Position numbers and translations under genes: made by a program. A model generated the notes under the pieces. It had not been told where the DNA came from, did not search any database, and was given only the letters and a program-made list of their open reading frames with translations. Positions 1-9,227 of a DNA stretch of 64,000 nt are shown piece after piece; the stretch's first letter is position 1, and the number at the start of each line of letters is the position of its first letter. The DNA is taken from assembly GCA_019415705.1 (NCBI GenBank), contig DXYS01000086.1, forward strand, positions 88,226-152,225, written 5' to 3'. Source of the DNA: Bacteroidales bacterium (GTDB taxonomy: Bacteria; Bacteroidota; Bacteroidia; Bacteroidales; Muribaculaceae).

Positions 1-1
1 G

Positions 2-592
2 GTCAAGGGCAAAGACTCGCGCGGCGAATACGTCGAGGAGACGGTCATCAAATACCACACCGTGCGCCGCGGCGAAAACCTCACATCGATTGCACGTAAA
101 TACGGGGTAACTGTCAGCTCGATACGTCAGGCTAACAAGATTGGCAAAAAGGTATCGCGTGGCAAAAAACTAAAAATCCCCACTGTCACACGCCGCTACA
201 TAGAGTCCGAGCCGGTCTATGAGGGCTACGAATCAACCGGCACTGCAGGTGACAGCATCACTGTAGCTGTCGCAGACAGCGTCACCACCGACAGCGTTGT
301 CGCTCAGTCTGCTGTCGTTCTGCCGCCCAATCATGAGCCGGCCATTGACGAAAACGAGATTGTCGATGAACCTAAGGTGACTAAACCTGCAAAGGCTAAA
401 GCCAAGACAGAAAAAGCCGCAAAAACCAAACAGGCAAAACAGACAACGACCAAACACAAAATCAAACGTGGCGAGAGCCTCTCGACCATCGCGCGTAAAT
501 ATCACGTGACAGTCAAGGCTCTGCGGCAGGCAAACAATATGAAAAATGACCGCATTACAGCCGGCCAGACTCTCATAATTCCTCAGCGATAA
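2..592 (+). CDS. LysM-repeat protein, C-terminal part (possible MltD-type lytic transglycosylase)
   Basis: The frame is open at the left edge, so the N-terminus is missing. Two LysM modules are visible. The first runs from about base 53 to 187 (YHTVRRGENLTSIARKYGV...) and the second from about 453 to 588 (HKIKRGESLSTIARKYHV...). A Lys/Ala/Thr-rich linker of about 90 residues separates them. LysM binds the glycan of peptidoglycan, so the protein should act in the periplasm or at the envelope. In Bacteroidota this tail is usual on membrane-bound lytic transglycosylases, but no catalytic domain is visible here, so that identity is inference. It ends 42 bp before the OPT transporter gene and may share its transcript. 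Confidence 0.8.
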   Translation, partial: VKGKDSRGEYVEETVIKYHTVRRGENLTSIARKYGVTVSSIRQANKIGKKVSRGKKLKIPTVTRRYIESEPVYEGYESTGTAGDSITVAVADSVTTDSVVAQSAVVLPPNHEPAIDENEIVDEPKVTKPAKAKAKTEKAAKTKQAKQTTTKHKIKRGESLSTIARKYHVTVKALRQANNMKNDRITAGQTLIIPQR

Positions 593-634
593 TTATCCTT
601 ACACAAAATCCATAAACCACATCACATTCATCGC

Positions 635-2629
635 ATGGACACCAAAATCAAAGCGGGCGTCGAAGCTCCGCAACCACCGATGACTGACGTCGATCCCATC
701 GAGATGCCGGAGAACGCGTTCCGCGAACTGGCTGCCGATGAGACCTACCGTCCGGTCATGCATCCTGCGCGCGATTATGCCGAGGTGACGCCTTACTCCG
801 TCACCATGGGCCTTATTCTCGCCGTAATCTTTTCGGCTGCCGCAGCCTATCTCGGTCTAAAGATCGGACAGGTCTTCGAAGCCGCAATTCCTATCGCCAT
901 AATTGCTGTCGGCCTGTCGAGCGCGCTCAAAAAGAACAATGCTCTCGGCCAAAACGTAATCATACAGTCAATCGGCGCCTGCTCGGGTGTTATCGTCGCC
1001 GGTGCCATCTTCACTCTACCTGCACTATACATCCTGCAGGCCTCTTATCCCGAAATCACCGTCAATTTCTTTGAGATTTTCCTCAGCTCGCTCTTCGGCG
1101 GTGTGCTCGGCATCCTCTTCTTCATTCCATTCCGCAAATACTTTGTGAAGGACATGCACGGCAAATATCCCTTCCCCGAGGCCACGGCCACAGCACAAGT
1201 CCTCATCTCGGGACAGTCAGCCAAGTCATCGGGCGGTCAGGCGCGCACGCTCCTCATCGCTTCATTGGTGGGCGGTGTCTATGACTACATCGTTGCAACC
1301 TTCGGCTGGTGGACACAGGTCGTTTCAACTACCGCATACTCATGGGGACAGACCGTCGCCGATAAATTCAAATTTGTCTTCTCATGCAACACAGGCGCCG
1401 CAGTGCTCGGCATGGGCTACCTCGTCGGTCTGAAATATGCTTTCGTCATCTTCGCCGGCTCAATCTTCGTATGGTGGGTACTCGTACCTATATTCGGCAC
1501 CTACGGCTCCCCGGAGATTACAGCCCTCTCGCCCGAGCAGATTTTCCGCGACTATCCACGTCTTATCGGTATCGGCGGTATCGCCATGGCCGGCATCATC
1601 GGCATCATCAAGTCGTCGGGCATCATCGCACAGGCTGTCGGCCTCGCGTCGCGCGAGCTCCGTTCTGCCGCCAAAACACGGTCCGAGCAGCGCTGGCAAC
1701 TTGACGTCTCCATGAAACACATCACCTATTTCATCGTCATCGCCCTCATCGCCGTGCTTATCTTCTTCTGGATCGGCGTCATCGGCACATTCTGGCAGGC
1801 TTTAATCGCATGGATTGTTGTCACGGTCATCGCCTTCCTCTTTACCACCGTGGCTGCCAACGCCATCGCCATCGTCGGCTCAAACCCCGTCAGCGGCATG
1901 ACCCTTATGACTCTAATCATAGCCTCAGGCATCTTCGTTGCCATCGGCCTTAACGGCACATCAGGCATCGTCGCCGCAATGGTTGTCGGCGGCGTTGTCT
2001 GCACCGCGCTCTCTATGGCCGGCGGTTTCGTCACCGACCTCAAAATAGGTTACTGGCTCGGCTCGACTCCCCGCAAACAGGAGAGCTGGAAATTTCTCGG
2101 CACTCTCGTTTCTGCCGCCACAGTCGGCGCCGTTATCCTGATGCTCAACAACGTCTACGGATTCACCGGCGACGGCCAGCTTGAGGCTCCTCAGGCACGC
2201 GCCATGGCAAAAGTGCTCGAGCCCATGATGATGGGAGGCGAGACCCCGTGGACTCTCTACCTCGTCGGCGCGCTTCTCGCTCTGATTCTTAACTGGCTCG
2301 GCGTACCTCCGCTTGCATTCTGCCTCGGCATGTTCCTGCCGCTCCATCTCAATACCCCCATGCTCGTCAGCGGTCTCATCTCTTGGTTTGTCAACCACAG
2401 CTCTAAAGACAAAGAGCTCGTCAAAGCTCGCAATGACCGCGGCACACTCGTTGCCTCGGGCCTCATCGCCGGGGGCGCACTCTTCGGCGTTCTCGCGGCT
2501 GTCACCATCATGTGCGGCATGCCCGTGCCGACTAACGGCGACGAGTTCATTCCTCAGATACTCGGTCTTGTAGCCTATGCTGCCATCATCGCATACCTCT
2601 ATCTGAGTGCACGCAGCGCACGCAAATAA
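635..2629 (+). CDS. OPT family oligopeptide transporter
   Basis: A 664-residue, very hydrophobic protein with about 15 predicted membrane segments after a charged N-terminal stretch of about 50 residues. The early segment reading AAAAYLGLKIGQVFEAAIP and the later GSNPVSGMTLMTLI segment are typical of the bacterial branch of the oligopeptide transporter (OPT) family, whose members are proton-coupled importers of peptides or metal chelates. The length is normal for bacterial OPT proteins. The gene follows a LysM protein by 42 bp and is closed by a strong bidirectional terminator. The substrate cannot be read from the sequence. Confidence 0.9.
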   Translation: MDTKIKAGVEAPQPPMTDVDPIEMPENAFRELAADETYRPVMHPARDYAEVTPYSVTMGLILAVIFSAAAAYLGLKIGQVFEAAIPIAIIAVGLSSALKKNNALGQNVIIQSIGACSGVIVAGAIFTLPALYILQASYPEITVNFFEIFLSSLFGGVLGILFFIPFRKYFVKDMHGKYPFPEATATAQVLISGQSAKSSGGQARTLLIASLVGGVYDYIVATFGWWTQVVSTTAYSWGQTVADKFKFVFSCNTGAAVLGMGYLVGLKYAFVIFAGSIFVWWVLVPIFGTYGSPEITALSPEQIFRDYPRLIGIGGIAMAGIIGIIKSSGIIAQAVGLASRELRSAAKTRSEQRWQLDVSMKHITYFIVIALIAVLIFFWIGVIGTFWQALIAWIVVTVIAFLFTTVAANAIAIVGSNPVSGMTLMTLIIASGIFVAIGLNGTSGIVAAMVVGGVVCTALSMAGGFVTDLKIGYWLGSTPRKQESWKFLGTLVSAATVGAVILMLNNVYGFTGDGQLEAPQARAMAKVLEPMMMGGETPWTLYLVGALLALILNWLGVPPLAFCLGMFLPLHLNTPMLVSGLISWFVNHSSKDKELVKARNDRGTLVASGLIAGGALFGVLAAVTIMCGMPVPTNGDEFIPQILGLVAYAAIIAYLYLSARSARK

Positions 2630-2651
2630 CGCTTCAGACCATACATAATAA

Positions 2652-2685
2652 AAACCGTCGGTGTCAATTGTGACATCGACGGTTT
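2652..2685. terminator. Bidirectional terminator between OPT gene and STAND gene
   Basis: Inverted repeat with 15-bp arms (AAACCGTCGGTGTCA against TGACATCGACGGTTT, one mismatch) and a 4-base loop. On the plus strand it runs into AAATTTTTG and on the minus strand into TTATTATG. It lies between two convergent genes and can serve both. Confidence 0.75.
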
Positions 2686-2708
2686 AAATTTTTGTAAGTA
2701 GTTGATCC

Positions 2709-5564
2709 TTAAAGTTTCAGGCGCTTGCGAAGTTGTTCGTGGTTTTCGTCATATTTGGATCGTTCCGCAGGTATGACTATATTCTTGAGCATCGCTATAA
2801 AATAGCTGTCTTCGTCAAGGATGGTTTTGCGTACCTCTAAGTCGACATTCTCCCAGTCCTCGCCAAACGCCAACGGAAGGTCATAGCGACGGTTATATTT
2901 TCCAACTATTGCATAACCGTCATTATATTCTCCTGTCTCGTGATAATTGACAATCGAGCGCAGATTTGTCACACGCCCTCCGTGGTAATTATTATATGCT
3001 CCGTAAACTAAGGCGGCCGATATTCCTGCCCACATGGCAAGATCAGGCACTGACTTACCGCGTCCGCTACGCATCGCGTTTATAATCAGAGCGTATCGTA
3101 GCAGGCAGGTGTCGCGGTCGTCAAGTCCGCGCCGACGCGACCATCTGTCGATGTCTTTAAACCACGCGGCCACACGATTCACGTCATCGTTAGTACCATA
3201 GCGGTTACACATATAGAATATACGTATCCGCGCCATCGACAAAAGGTCATCAGCATCCTCGGCGCCGATTATGCCTTGTTCAACCATCTTGGGAAGAGTT
3301 TTCTCTATCTCAACATAAGTCTTGCGTGCCTCGATAAACTCGGAACGCAGCATGTATGCGTCGATTTTCATAATCTGCGCATAGACCGCCTCGCACGAGT
3401 CGGGCAGGGGACTTTTTCGGAACAGACCGGCGAAGCCTTTTGGCTTTGCAGCGAATTGTCCGTCAAGATTTTCTATCGCTGCATGGCAGCGTCCCTTGGC
3501 CATCAGCGCCTCGGCATGAGACAAGGCTGCCTTATGCATCTCGCCATGCTCGGCCTCTATCTTGGCTATCTCTTCATAGGCCATTGCCGTCAGGTCGCCG
3601 TTGACATCGCATGCGATGCGGATTATACGCTCATAAAGTCTCTTGCGGTCATCGGTCGACAGCTCATCAAACTGACGCCCGTAGCTCTTGTTGGTCCTGA
3701 TATTTCTCAACATCCCGACACTCAGAGGCGGGGTGTTCAACAGAGAATTTAACTCATTGATTTCAAGCGAGAGAATACAGTCAGGCGACAAAGCCATGCG
3801 ACTGACATCCTCTTTTAACTTTTCATACGCCTCGTCTCCGACCTCATCAAAAGGCAGATGCCAGATATCTCTGTAAATCTGCGACACCGCCTTGTAACCG
3901 CGAGCAAATCGCGACGTTTCGGCGAGATACCACCTAATCATGTCATGTCCGATTTTGGCCCTGTAAGGAGTCGACCAATACATTTTGCACTCATGACCCC
4001 AGTCGCGACGCAGCAGGGTCAGACGCCCGAGATTACCCGAACAGATACTGCGCACATATGGCCGAGCCAGCACCCATTTAGACTCATTCATATTAGTTGA
4101 CGCCACGAGGTCGTCCTCACTTACGCCGTCAAGCATCAGCGACACACCCACAGTTCCGGCACCATACTCATATCCGCATGAAAGCTGCTTGACAGCTTCA
4201 AGGTTTTCTTCAAGCAAGCCCGACAGGTAGACATTATACTTATCGGCGGAAATTCTATCTATAAACTCGTCGAGAGTCTCCATGTGACCGAAGTCGACGA
4301 TACGCTTAAGGATACTTGTCAGAAAGGTCGGCGAATTTGTGATTGGAATGATTTTCTCAACCTGTGCGTCACTCAACGTTTTGCGGTAGCGTTTGCAAAA
4401 ATTCACGACGAAATCGCGCCGCTGTGCCTTCGTGAGTCCGTGTATGGTCGAGTAAGGGCAAGACTCCATGTATTGGGTCATCGAGACCACTGGCGACAAA
4501 CCGCCTGCCGCAATGACAATACGCGATTTGAGCGTATGCAGTGTCTCAAGCAGCATCTTAACCTCGTCGCTGTCAAGACGATCGCTGTTGTCTATGGCGA
4601 GGATGCAGTCCCGGCCGTCTTCGAGCCTGATAATAGCGTCGACAAACTCATTGAAAGCCTCGATGGCAGTCGACCGGCCGTAATCGGTTTGCGCGAAGTC
4701 ATAATAGAATACACGCCGTGCGCAGCCCTCGTCGCGCATGCGTTTGACTCCGTAACACATTGCGGTCGAGGTGCCGATGCCGTGTTCGCCATTTATGATA
4801 TACATACGCTCGCCCGACGGGAGCCACTGATTGAAATCATTATATATTGACGAAATATCGCAGCACACATCAGCGCGATGCTCCAATGCCTTCTCGTGGC
4901 GGTCGATAAGCGCATCGCGGCGGTCTGTCGAAGTCACAGGATACTCGCCGTCAATCATTTCCATCAGCTGCTGTCTGACCATTTCGCCCAAGTCCTCGAC
5001 GCTCTCGTATTCATTGACAGGATATTTTGACTGCGCGCGGATTTTAGCCTTTAGCTTGACAAGTTTTGCCTCGGCCTCAGAGCCGCTCTCCTCGCGGAAG
5101 TCATCGTCAATCTTGACTGAATCTGCGCGGATGAAGAATGCGGCATGAGGGATATCCATGTCTCTGAGCACGGCATAGTCAATCTCCATTTCAGTAATAC
5201 TTGCCGTTTCGTTAATCTTGCGCTCTATCCAGTCACGCTCGCGGTCAAGACTCGGCCTGAGCATCTTCAGCTCGGTCGCAGTCGGCGACCAGCCGTAACG
5301 GCTCCCGAGTATGCCGATGAAGAACGGGCGGCAGTTGTCGACCTCCTCGATACACGACGAGAGGACGAGACCGTTGCGGCTCTCCTCCTCGGTAATGCCC
5401 CAGCGCAAATCGACCGCGACAAATTTGATGAAGCGGCTCTCGCAATATTCTTTAATCTGAGGGAAAATACATTTGATGAGATAATCGCGCTCGGCATTCA
5501 TGTCGCGGAATGTTGACGACAGAAAGAGTCGTATCTCGCGTGATTTGACTGGTTTATCGGCCAT
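2709..5564 (-). CDS. DUF4062-STAND NTPase with degenerate P-loop and helical C-terminus
   Basis: A 951-residue soluble protein. Residues 10-150 match the DUF4062 pattern: LFLSSTFRDMNAERDYL at 13-29, VDLRWGITEEES at 51-62 and FFIGILGSRYGW at 81-92. This domain heads eukaryotic NPHP3, TEP1 and NWD1 and some bacterial signalling NTPases. A NACHT/AAA-like NTPase follows. Its P-loop, GEHGIGTST at 259-267, has Thr265 where Lys is expected. The Walker B strand is CILAIDNSD at 320-328, and SPTFL at 411-415 resembles the family GxP region. Residues 600-950 are alpha-helical with TPR-like helix pairs and no membrane segment. The gene has its own promoter and terminators on both sides, so it is monocistronic. 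STAND proteins with a sensor-like C-terminus often act in defence or signalling; the role here is inference. Confidence 0.8.
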   Translation of the reverse strand: MADKPVKSREIRLFLSSTFRDMNAERDYLIKCIFPQIKEYCESRFIKFVAVDLRWGITEEESRNGLVLSSCIEEVDNCRPFFIGILGSRYGWSPTATELKMLRPSLDRERDWIERKINETASITEMEIDYAVLRDMDIPHAAFFIRADSVKIDDDFREESGSEAEAKLVKLKAKIRAQSKYPVNEYESVEDLGEMVRQQLMEMIDGEYPVTSTDRRDALIDRHEKALEHRADVCCDISSIYNDFNQWLPSGERMYIINGEHGIGTSTAMCYGVKRMRDEGCARRVFYYDFAQTDYGRSTAIEAFNEFVDAIIRLEDGRDCILAIDNSDRLDSDEVKMLLETLHTLKSRIVIAAGGLSPVVSMTQYMESCPYSTIHGLTKAQRRDFVVNFCKRYRKTLSDAQVEKIIPITNSPTFLTSILKRIVDFGHMETLDEFIDRISADKYNVYLSGLLEENLEAVKQLSCGYEYGAGTVGVSLMLDGVSEDDLVASTNMNESKWVLARPYVRSICSGNLGRLTLLRRDWGHECKMYWSTPYRAKIGHDMIRWYLAETSRFARGYKAVSQIYRDIWHLPFDEVGDEAYEKLKEDVSRMALSPDCILSLEINELNSLLNTPPLSVGMLRNIRTNKSYGRQFDELSTDDRKRLYERIIRIACDVNGDLTAMAYEEIAKIEAEHGEMHKAALSHAEALMAKGRCHAAIENLDGQFAAKPKGFAGLFRKSPLPDSCEAVYAQIMKIDAYMLRSEFIEARKTYVEIEKTLPKMVEQGIIGAEDADDLLSMARIRIFYMCNRYGTNDDVNRVAAWFKDIDRWSRRRGLDDRDTCLLRYALIINAMRSGRGKSVPDLAMWAGISAALVYGAYNNYHGGRVTNLRSIVNYHETGEYNDGYAIVGKYNRRYDLPLAFGEDWENVDLEVRKTILDEDSYFIAMLKNIVIPAERSKYDENHEQLRKRLKL

Positions 5565-5592
5565 AATGTGGTCTTTAAGAGTAAAATAATCT

Positions 5593-5622
5593 CAAAGATA
5601 GTAAATCCCTTTGTATTTCAAA
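5593..5622 (-). promoter_or_regulatory. Promoter of the STAND gene
   Basis: Read on the minus strand there is TTTG, 18 bases, then TATCTTTG, a perfect -7 box of the Bacteroidota housekeeping sigma factor. The gene starts about 30 bases downstream of the -7 box. The spacer is one base shorter than usual. Confidence 0.6.
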
Positions 5623-5624
5623 GC

Positions 5625-5669
5625 AAAAGGAGCAAACTGTTGCCTTGATAGAGGCCGTTTGCTCCTTTT
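5625..5669 (-). terminator. Terminator of malQ
   Basis: Perfect 13-bp inverted repeat (AAAAGGAGCAAAC against GTTTGCTCCTTTT) with a 19-base loop, starting 21 bp past the malQ stop. The stem ends in TTTT on the minus strand. It isolates malQ from the STAND gene. Confidence 0.7.
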
Positions 5670-5690
5670 ATTATATCAGGGATTTTTCGT

Positions 5691-8372
5691 TCAGCGTCCG
5701 TCCTGCTCGATTTTGCTCTTGAGATATCCGGCAAAGGCCTTGTCGGCCAAGAGTTCTTCAATCGTCAGGTGCATGCGGTAGCGCCAGTAATGACGCGAGT
5801 TTGCCGGCACATTAATCTGCTCCTCGCGCGGGTCTTTACGGCGTATCGCGCCGTTGGTCGACAGCCAATCCTGCAACGGCAGTATGCAGAGCATCGACGG
5901 CGACTTGAGGTGCAGATCTATAATACGGTCGCAAATCCACGGCTCGGCATAGACAGGAGCCTCACCGCCGAGATGAAGCACTTCGTTATAGAAACGCTGT
6001 GTCTTGGCGCGGTCTTCCTCCCACCACTGGCGTATACCGCCCATGTCGTGGGTCGATGTCGTGCAGACGCTGTAGTAAGGATAGCTCCATGTGTTGCCGA
6101 ACTCTACATTGGGGTCCTTGGGCATACGCTGTATCTCAAGCGAAAGAATCTCGAGACGGTTGATGACAGCAGGCACACAGGCAGGAATCATGCCAAGGTC
6201 TTCGGCGCAGACGAGCATGTCTGTCGAGTCAATCAGCGGGGGCAGTTTCCACATGGCCTTGCTGTACCAGAAATCATTGTGCCGACGATAGAAGAAATCA
6301 TTATACAGGCGGTCAAAGCACCAACGCTCATAATCGTTAAGCGCACGGTATGTGTAGGTGAACTGAGCCGAGATGCGCGGATGATACTTACCTCTTTCAA
6401 TCGGGTCTTCGATAAAGAGCACCTGATCAATCAGGCCGAGCAGACCGTCGCAAATGCGTTTGTTTTTATCATTCTTTTCCTGACCTGCAAAGTAATCTAC
6501 GACAAGACGCTGCGTGCGGTACTCGTCACGCAACTTATAGCGTCCGTCGCCGAGCGGCAGAAGATATTTCTCGCGTACTTCATCTGTATACTCGCCGAAA
6601 AAGTCGCCGAGCATCCAATCCATAATATACGGATTGGTCTGTAGATTGACATCGAGCCAGAAGTCGTAATTGTTTCTCAGTTCGTCGGGTGTGAAGGGGA
6701 GGGCGGGATTAAAGATACCGAGCAGACCGTGCACAGCGTCCATGGGAATCTGCAAGATACGGAAGAAGCCGAGCACATGGTCGATGCGGTAAGCGTCAAA
6801 ATATTCGGCCATCTTGCGGAAACGGGCCTTCCACCATGCAAATCCGTCGCGTCCCATCTCCTCCCAGTTGTAGGTGGGGAAGCCCCAGTTCTGTCCCAAA
6901 ACCGAGAAATCATCAGGCGGAGCACCGGCCTGGCAGTCCATGTTGAACAGACGCGGGTCAATCCATGCGTCCGCACTGTCTCGCGAGATGCCGATAGGTA
7001 TGTCGCCCTTAAGAGCCACACCCTTGGAGTGAGCATAGTCATGCACCGCGCGCATCTGACGGTCAAGATGATACTGCAGATAGCAGATGAAATTGATTTC
7101 ATCCGAATTTGCAGCCACAAGATTCTCTACACGAGCTGCATCGTAGACCGCATATTCGCCCCATTTGCTGAAGTCGGGCGTATTGTAACGGTCACGGAGC
7201 ACACAGAACGCGGCGTAAGGTATCAGCCAGTCATGGTTACGCTCGACAAAGGCGTTGAAGTCTGCCGACTCGACAGTCTCGCGGCCGTTCTGGGCGTATA
7301 TCTCCCGGAAATATTCCATCTTGCCCTTGTTGACGCGCTCATAGTCAATCTCGCGCAAGTCGTTAAGTTCCTTGGCGAGCTGCTTATAATATTTGCGGCG
7401 CTCGGCATCCTTAAGCTCTCCAAGCTCATCGAGACGCAGATACATAGGATGCAGGGCGAAAATCGAATTTGCATTATAGGGATACGAATCCGTCCATGTG
7501 TGGGTCATCGTCGTGTCGTTGATGGGAAGGAGCTGGATGAAACGCTGTCCCGTAGCCGCTGCCCAGTCAACCATCTTCTTGAGGTCGATGAAATCACCTA
7601 CGCCGAAGTCTTCCTCGCTGCGAATGGCAAATACAGGGATTGCCGTACCGGCCCCGCGCCACAGAGACTGTGCGTTGACAAAGCGCAGACCTGACAAATA
7701 AGTAGTAGCTTTAGGCGCGGGAGTGAAGCCTAAGACACGGTTGTCGCAGCCTTCCCAGCAGACGACTTCGCCACTCTCTTTGTCGATTAGCAAAAACTTA
7801 TACTCAGTCTCAGCGACAAGTCCTTTAACGGGAATTTCGGCAGTCCATGTCGGATAGTCATGATCGTTCATTACCACGGCTTTCTTGACATCCCACTCAC
7901 CGAGGCCTTTGGAGCTGCCGCTAACAGCCACCACATGACGCGGATTGACCATCGGAGCAGATACACTCAGCCTCAGGCATCCCTTTGAAGGCAGAAGCTC
8001 CTCGTCACGCTTTACGCGGTCACAGATACAGTCGACAAAAGCCGACGAGTAAAACGGCTTGTCCCACGGCTGGTCCTGCCATCGGTCATAGATGTCAATT
8101 GTGCCGGGGCGTGACCCTTTTGGCCGTATAAACATATGTGACGGCCCCCATTCACGGATGACGCCGCCGTTTTCATTACGCACAAGATAGCGGTAGTCAA
8201 ATCTCATAGCCGAGTCCTCGACGTCAAGGGTCACAACCCATGTCTGCTCACCTTTGAGCTCCATTTTGACGGCCTTTAACTCGTCGCCGTCACCCATCGC
8301 CGGCGCATCGCCGGTGATATAGAGCGATTCACCCCAGTGAGTGCGGTAATCAATGTAAAAACTTAGTTTCAT
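5691..8372 (-). CDS. malQ: 4-alpha-glucanotransferase (amylomaltase, GH77) with two CBM20 modules
   Basis: An 893-residue protein that transfers alpha-1,4-glucan segments between maltodextrins in cytosolic starch and maltose use. Two starch-binding CBM20-like modules come first (about 1-115 and 125-235), then the GH77 barrel. The likely nucleophile Asp lies in FDAYRIDHVLGFFRI, the acid/base Glu in MLVCAEDLGMIP and the third acid in TSTHDMGGIRQWW. The tandem CBM20 plus GH77 layout is typical of the long MalQ (plant DPE2-like) form in Bacteroidales. The start is taken at ATG 8372, giving MKLSFYIDYR; a TTG two codons upstream is less likely. No signal peptide is seen. The gene stands alone, with its terminator downstream. 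Confidence 0.95.
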   Translation of the reverse strand: MKLSFYIDYRTHWGESLYITGDAPAMGDGDELKAVKMELKGEQTWVVTLDVEDSAMRFDYRYLVRNENGGVIREWGPSHMFIRPKGSRPGTIDIYDRWQDQPWDKPFYSSAFVDCICDRVKRDEELLPSKGCLRLSVSAPMVNPRHVVAVSGSSKGLGEWDVKKAVVMNDHDYPTWTAEIPVKGLVAETEYKFLLIDKESGEVVCWEGCDNRVLGFTPAPKATTYLSGLRFVNAQSLWRGAGTAIPVFAIRSEEDFGVGDFIDLKKMVDWAAATGQRFIQLLPINDTTMTHTWTDSYPYNANSIFALHPMYLRLDELGELKDAERRKYYKQLAKELNDLREIDYERVNKGKMEYFREIYAQNGRETVESADFNAFVERNHDWLIPYAAFCVLRDRYNTPDFSKWGEYAVYDAARVENLVAANSDEINFICYLQYHLDRQMRAVHDYAHSKGVALKGDIPIGISRDSADAWIDPRLFNMDCQAGAPPDDFSVLGQNWGFPTYNWEEMGRDGFAWWKARFRKMAEYFDAYRIDHVLGFFRILQIPMDAVHGLLGIFNPALPFTPDELRNNYDFWLDVNLQTNPYIMDWMLGDFFGEYTDEVREKYLLPLGDGRYKLRDEYRTQRLVVDYFAGQEKNDKNKRICDGLLGLIDQVLFIEDPIERGKYHPRISAQFTYTYRALNDYERWCFDRLYNDFFYRRHNDFWYSKAMWKLPPLIDSTDMLVCAEDLGMIPACVPAVINRLEILSLEIQRMPKDPNVEFGNTWSYPYYSVCTTSTHDMGGIRQWWEEDRAKTQRFYNEVLHLGGEAPVYAEPWICDRIIDLHLKSPSMLCILPLQDWLSTNGAIRRKDPREEQINVPANSRHYWRYRMHLTIEELLADKAFAGYLKSKIEQDGR

Positions 8373-8529
8373 GGACAAAGATTATTTCTAAGTATGTATG
8401 TAAGTATGATAAAAAATGTCTTGCTAATCACAAAACGTCATGCGACGTCATTCAACCGTAAATTTAATGAATAATACCATAGCCGACATCATTTTAATAT
8501 TTTTTATAAAATCATATCGGTGTTAAATT

Positions 8530-8760
8530 TCACCATGGTTGTGAATGTCGTTCTTTATATTCTTCCAAAACAATAGTAGCGAGGTATTTGTCGCTGCGAC
8601 ACTGCAAGTCGCTTACGCCCTCTTCTATCAGTGCCGCGGTTTCAGATTTATAGAACAAATCAGTGGCTTCGATGATTGACATATCAGCTAACTCACTTAT
8701 AGCCTTTATGATATTAGCACATTTTGCAGCCCTCAGAGCCATTAAACTTTCTTGTGTCAT
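8530..8760 (-). CDS. DUF3791-like small protein (third gene of module)
   Basis: A 76-residue soluble protein. The sequence MALRAAKCANIIKAISELADMSIIEATDLFYKSETAALIEEG fits DUF3791: a helical unit, an LFYKSE-like middle and an acidic helix. Its ATG overlaps the stop of the DUF3990 gene in an ATGA, so the two are translationally coupled. DUF3791 proteins usually sit beside DUF3990 proteins, which suggests a partner or antitoxin role; I know of no tested function. The other DUF3791-like gene in this operon is only distantly similar. Confidence 0.7.
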   Translation of the reverse strand: MTQESLMALRAAKCANIIKAISELADMSIIEATDLFYKSETAALIEEGVSDLQCRSDKYLATIVLEEYKERHSQPW

Positions 8761-9227
8761 AATTTCAGACTCTCTATGATTTTCAAGCTCTCGTCAAGCA
8801 GTCGCTGATTCCTGATACAATATTGAATATTGGGTTTCTCATATTTAAGAAATCCAAGAGTCTCGTCCTCTGAGAGTTCACCTAAGAAGTAACGGTCAAG
8901 TGTCTGTATAACTCTGTCATTTGCGATACCGCCTATTACGATGTCATAATCAGTGTCATCCTTTCCCGCGCGACACTTGTCAACAAATTGCAGCCATTCT
9001 CTATCGTATGAATTAAATTGCAGCAATTTCCATCTGCCCAAATCACAATCAAATTCATAGCTGTTAATCCACGCTTCACGGTTTCGGCGAACAAAACGCT
9101 GGGCATACTTTACAGCCTGATCATATATGGATGTAAGATAAAATCCTTTGCCGAAATCAAGATAATCACGTGAATGTAAAATGTCGGGGTAGCTTACAGC
9201 CACAGTTGAGGAATGATAAAGTTTCAT
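8757..9227 (-). CDS. DUF3990 protein, probable ADP-ribosyltransferase-fold toxin
   Basis: A 156-residue soluble protein. It carries LYHSS at 3-7 (family form LYHGS), DFGKGFYLTS at 24-33 followed by a helix with QAVKYAQR, and YDIVIGGIANDRV at 94-106. An early His, a GxGFY strand and a helix with an A-x-x-[YW]-A face are the layout of ADP-ribosyltransferase-like folds, so an NAD-using toxin is plausible but inferred. The usual Gly after the early His is Ser here. The gene overlaps both neighbours by 4 bp (ATGA), giving a three-gene coupled unit flanked by DUF3791 genes. Confidence 0.75.
   Translation of the reverse strand: MKLYHSSTVAVSYPDILHSRDYLDFGKGFYLTSIYDQAVKYAQRFVRRNREAWINSYEFDCDLGRWKLLQFNSYDREWLQFVDKCRAGKDDTDYDIVIGGIANDRVIQTLDRYFLGELSEDETLGFLKYEKPNIQYCIRNQRLLDESLKIIESLKL

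Noticed and set aside
5769..7694. Long open frames (291 and 321 codons) on the plus strand opposite malQ
   Set aside because: They mirror the strongly conserved malQ frame, have no domain pattern and reflect codon bias of the real gene.
8386..8410. Short TAAGTATGTATGTAAGTATG-type repeat upstream of malQ
   Set aside because: Only two or three imperfect short units in an AT-rich leader; too little to call a repeat element.
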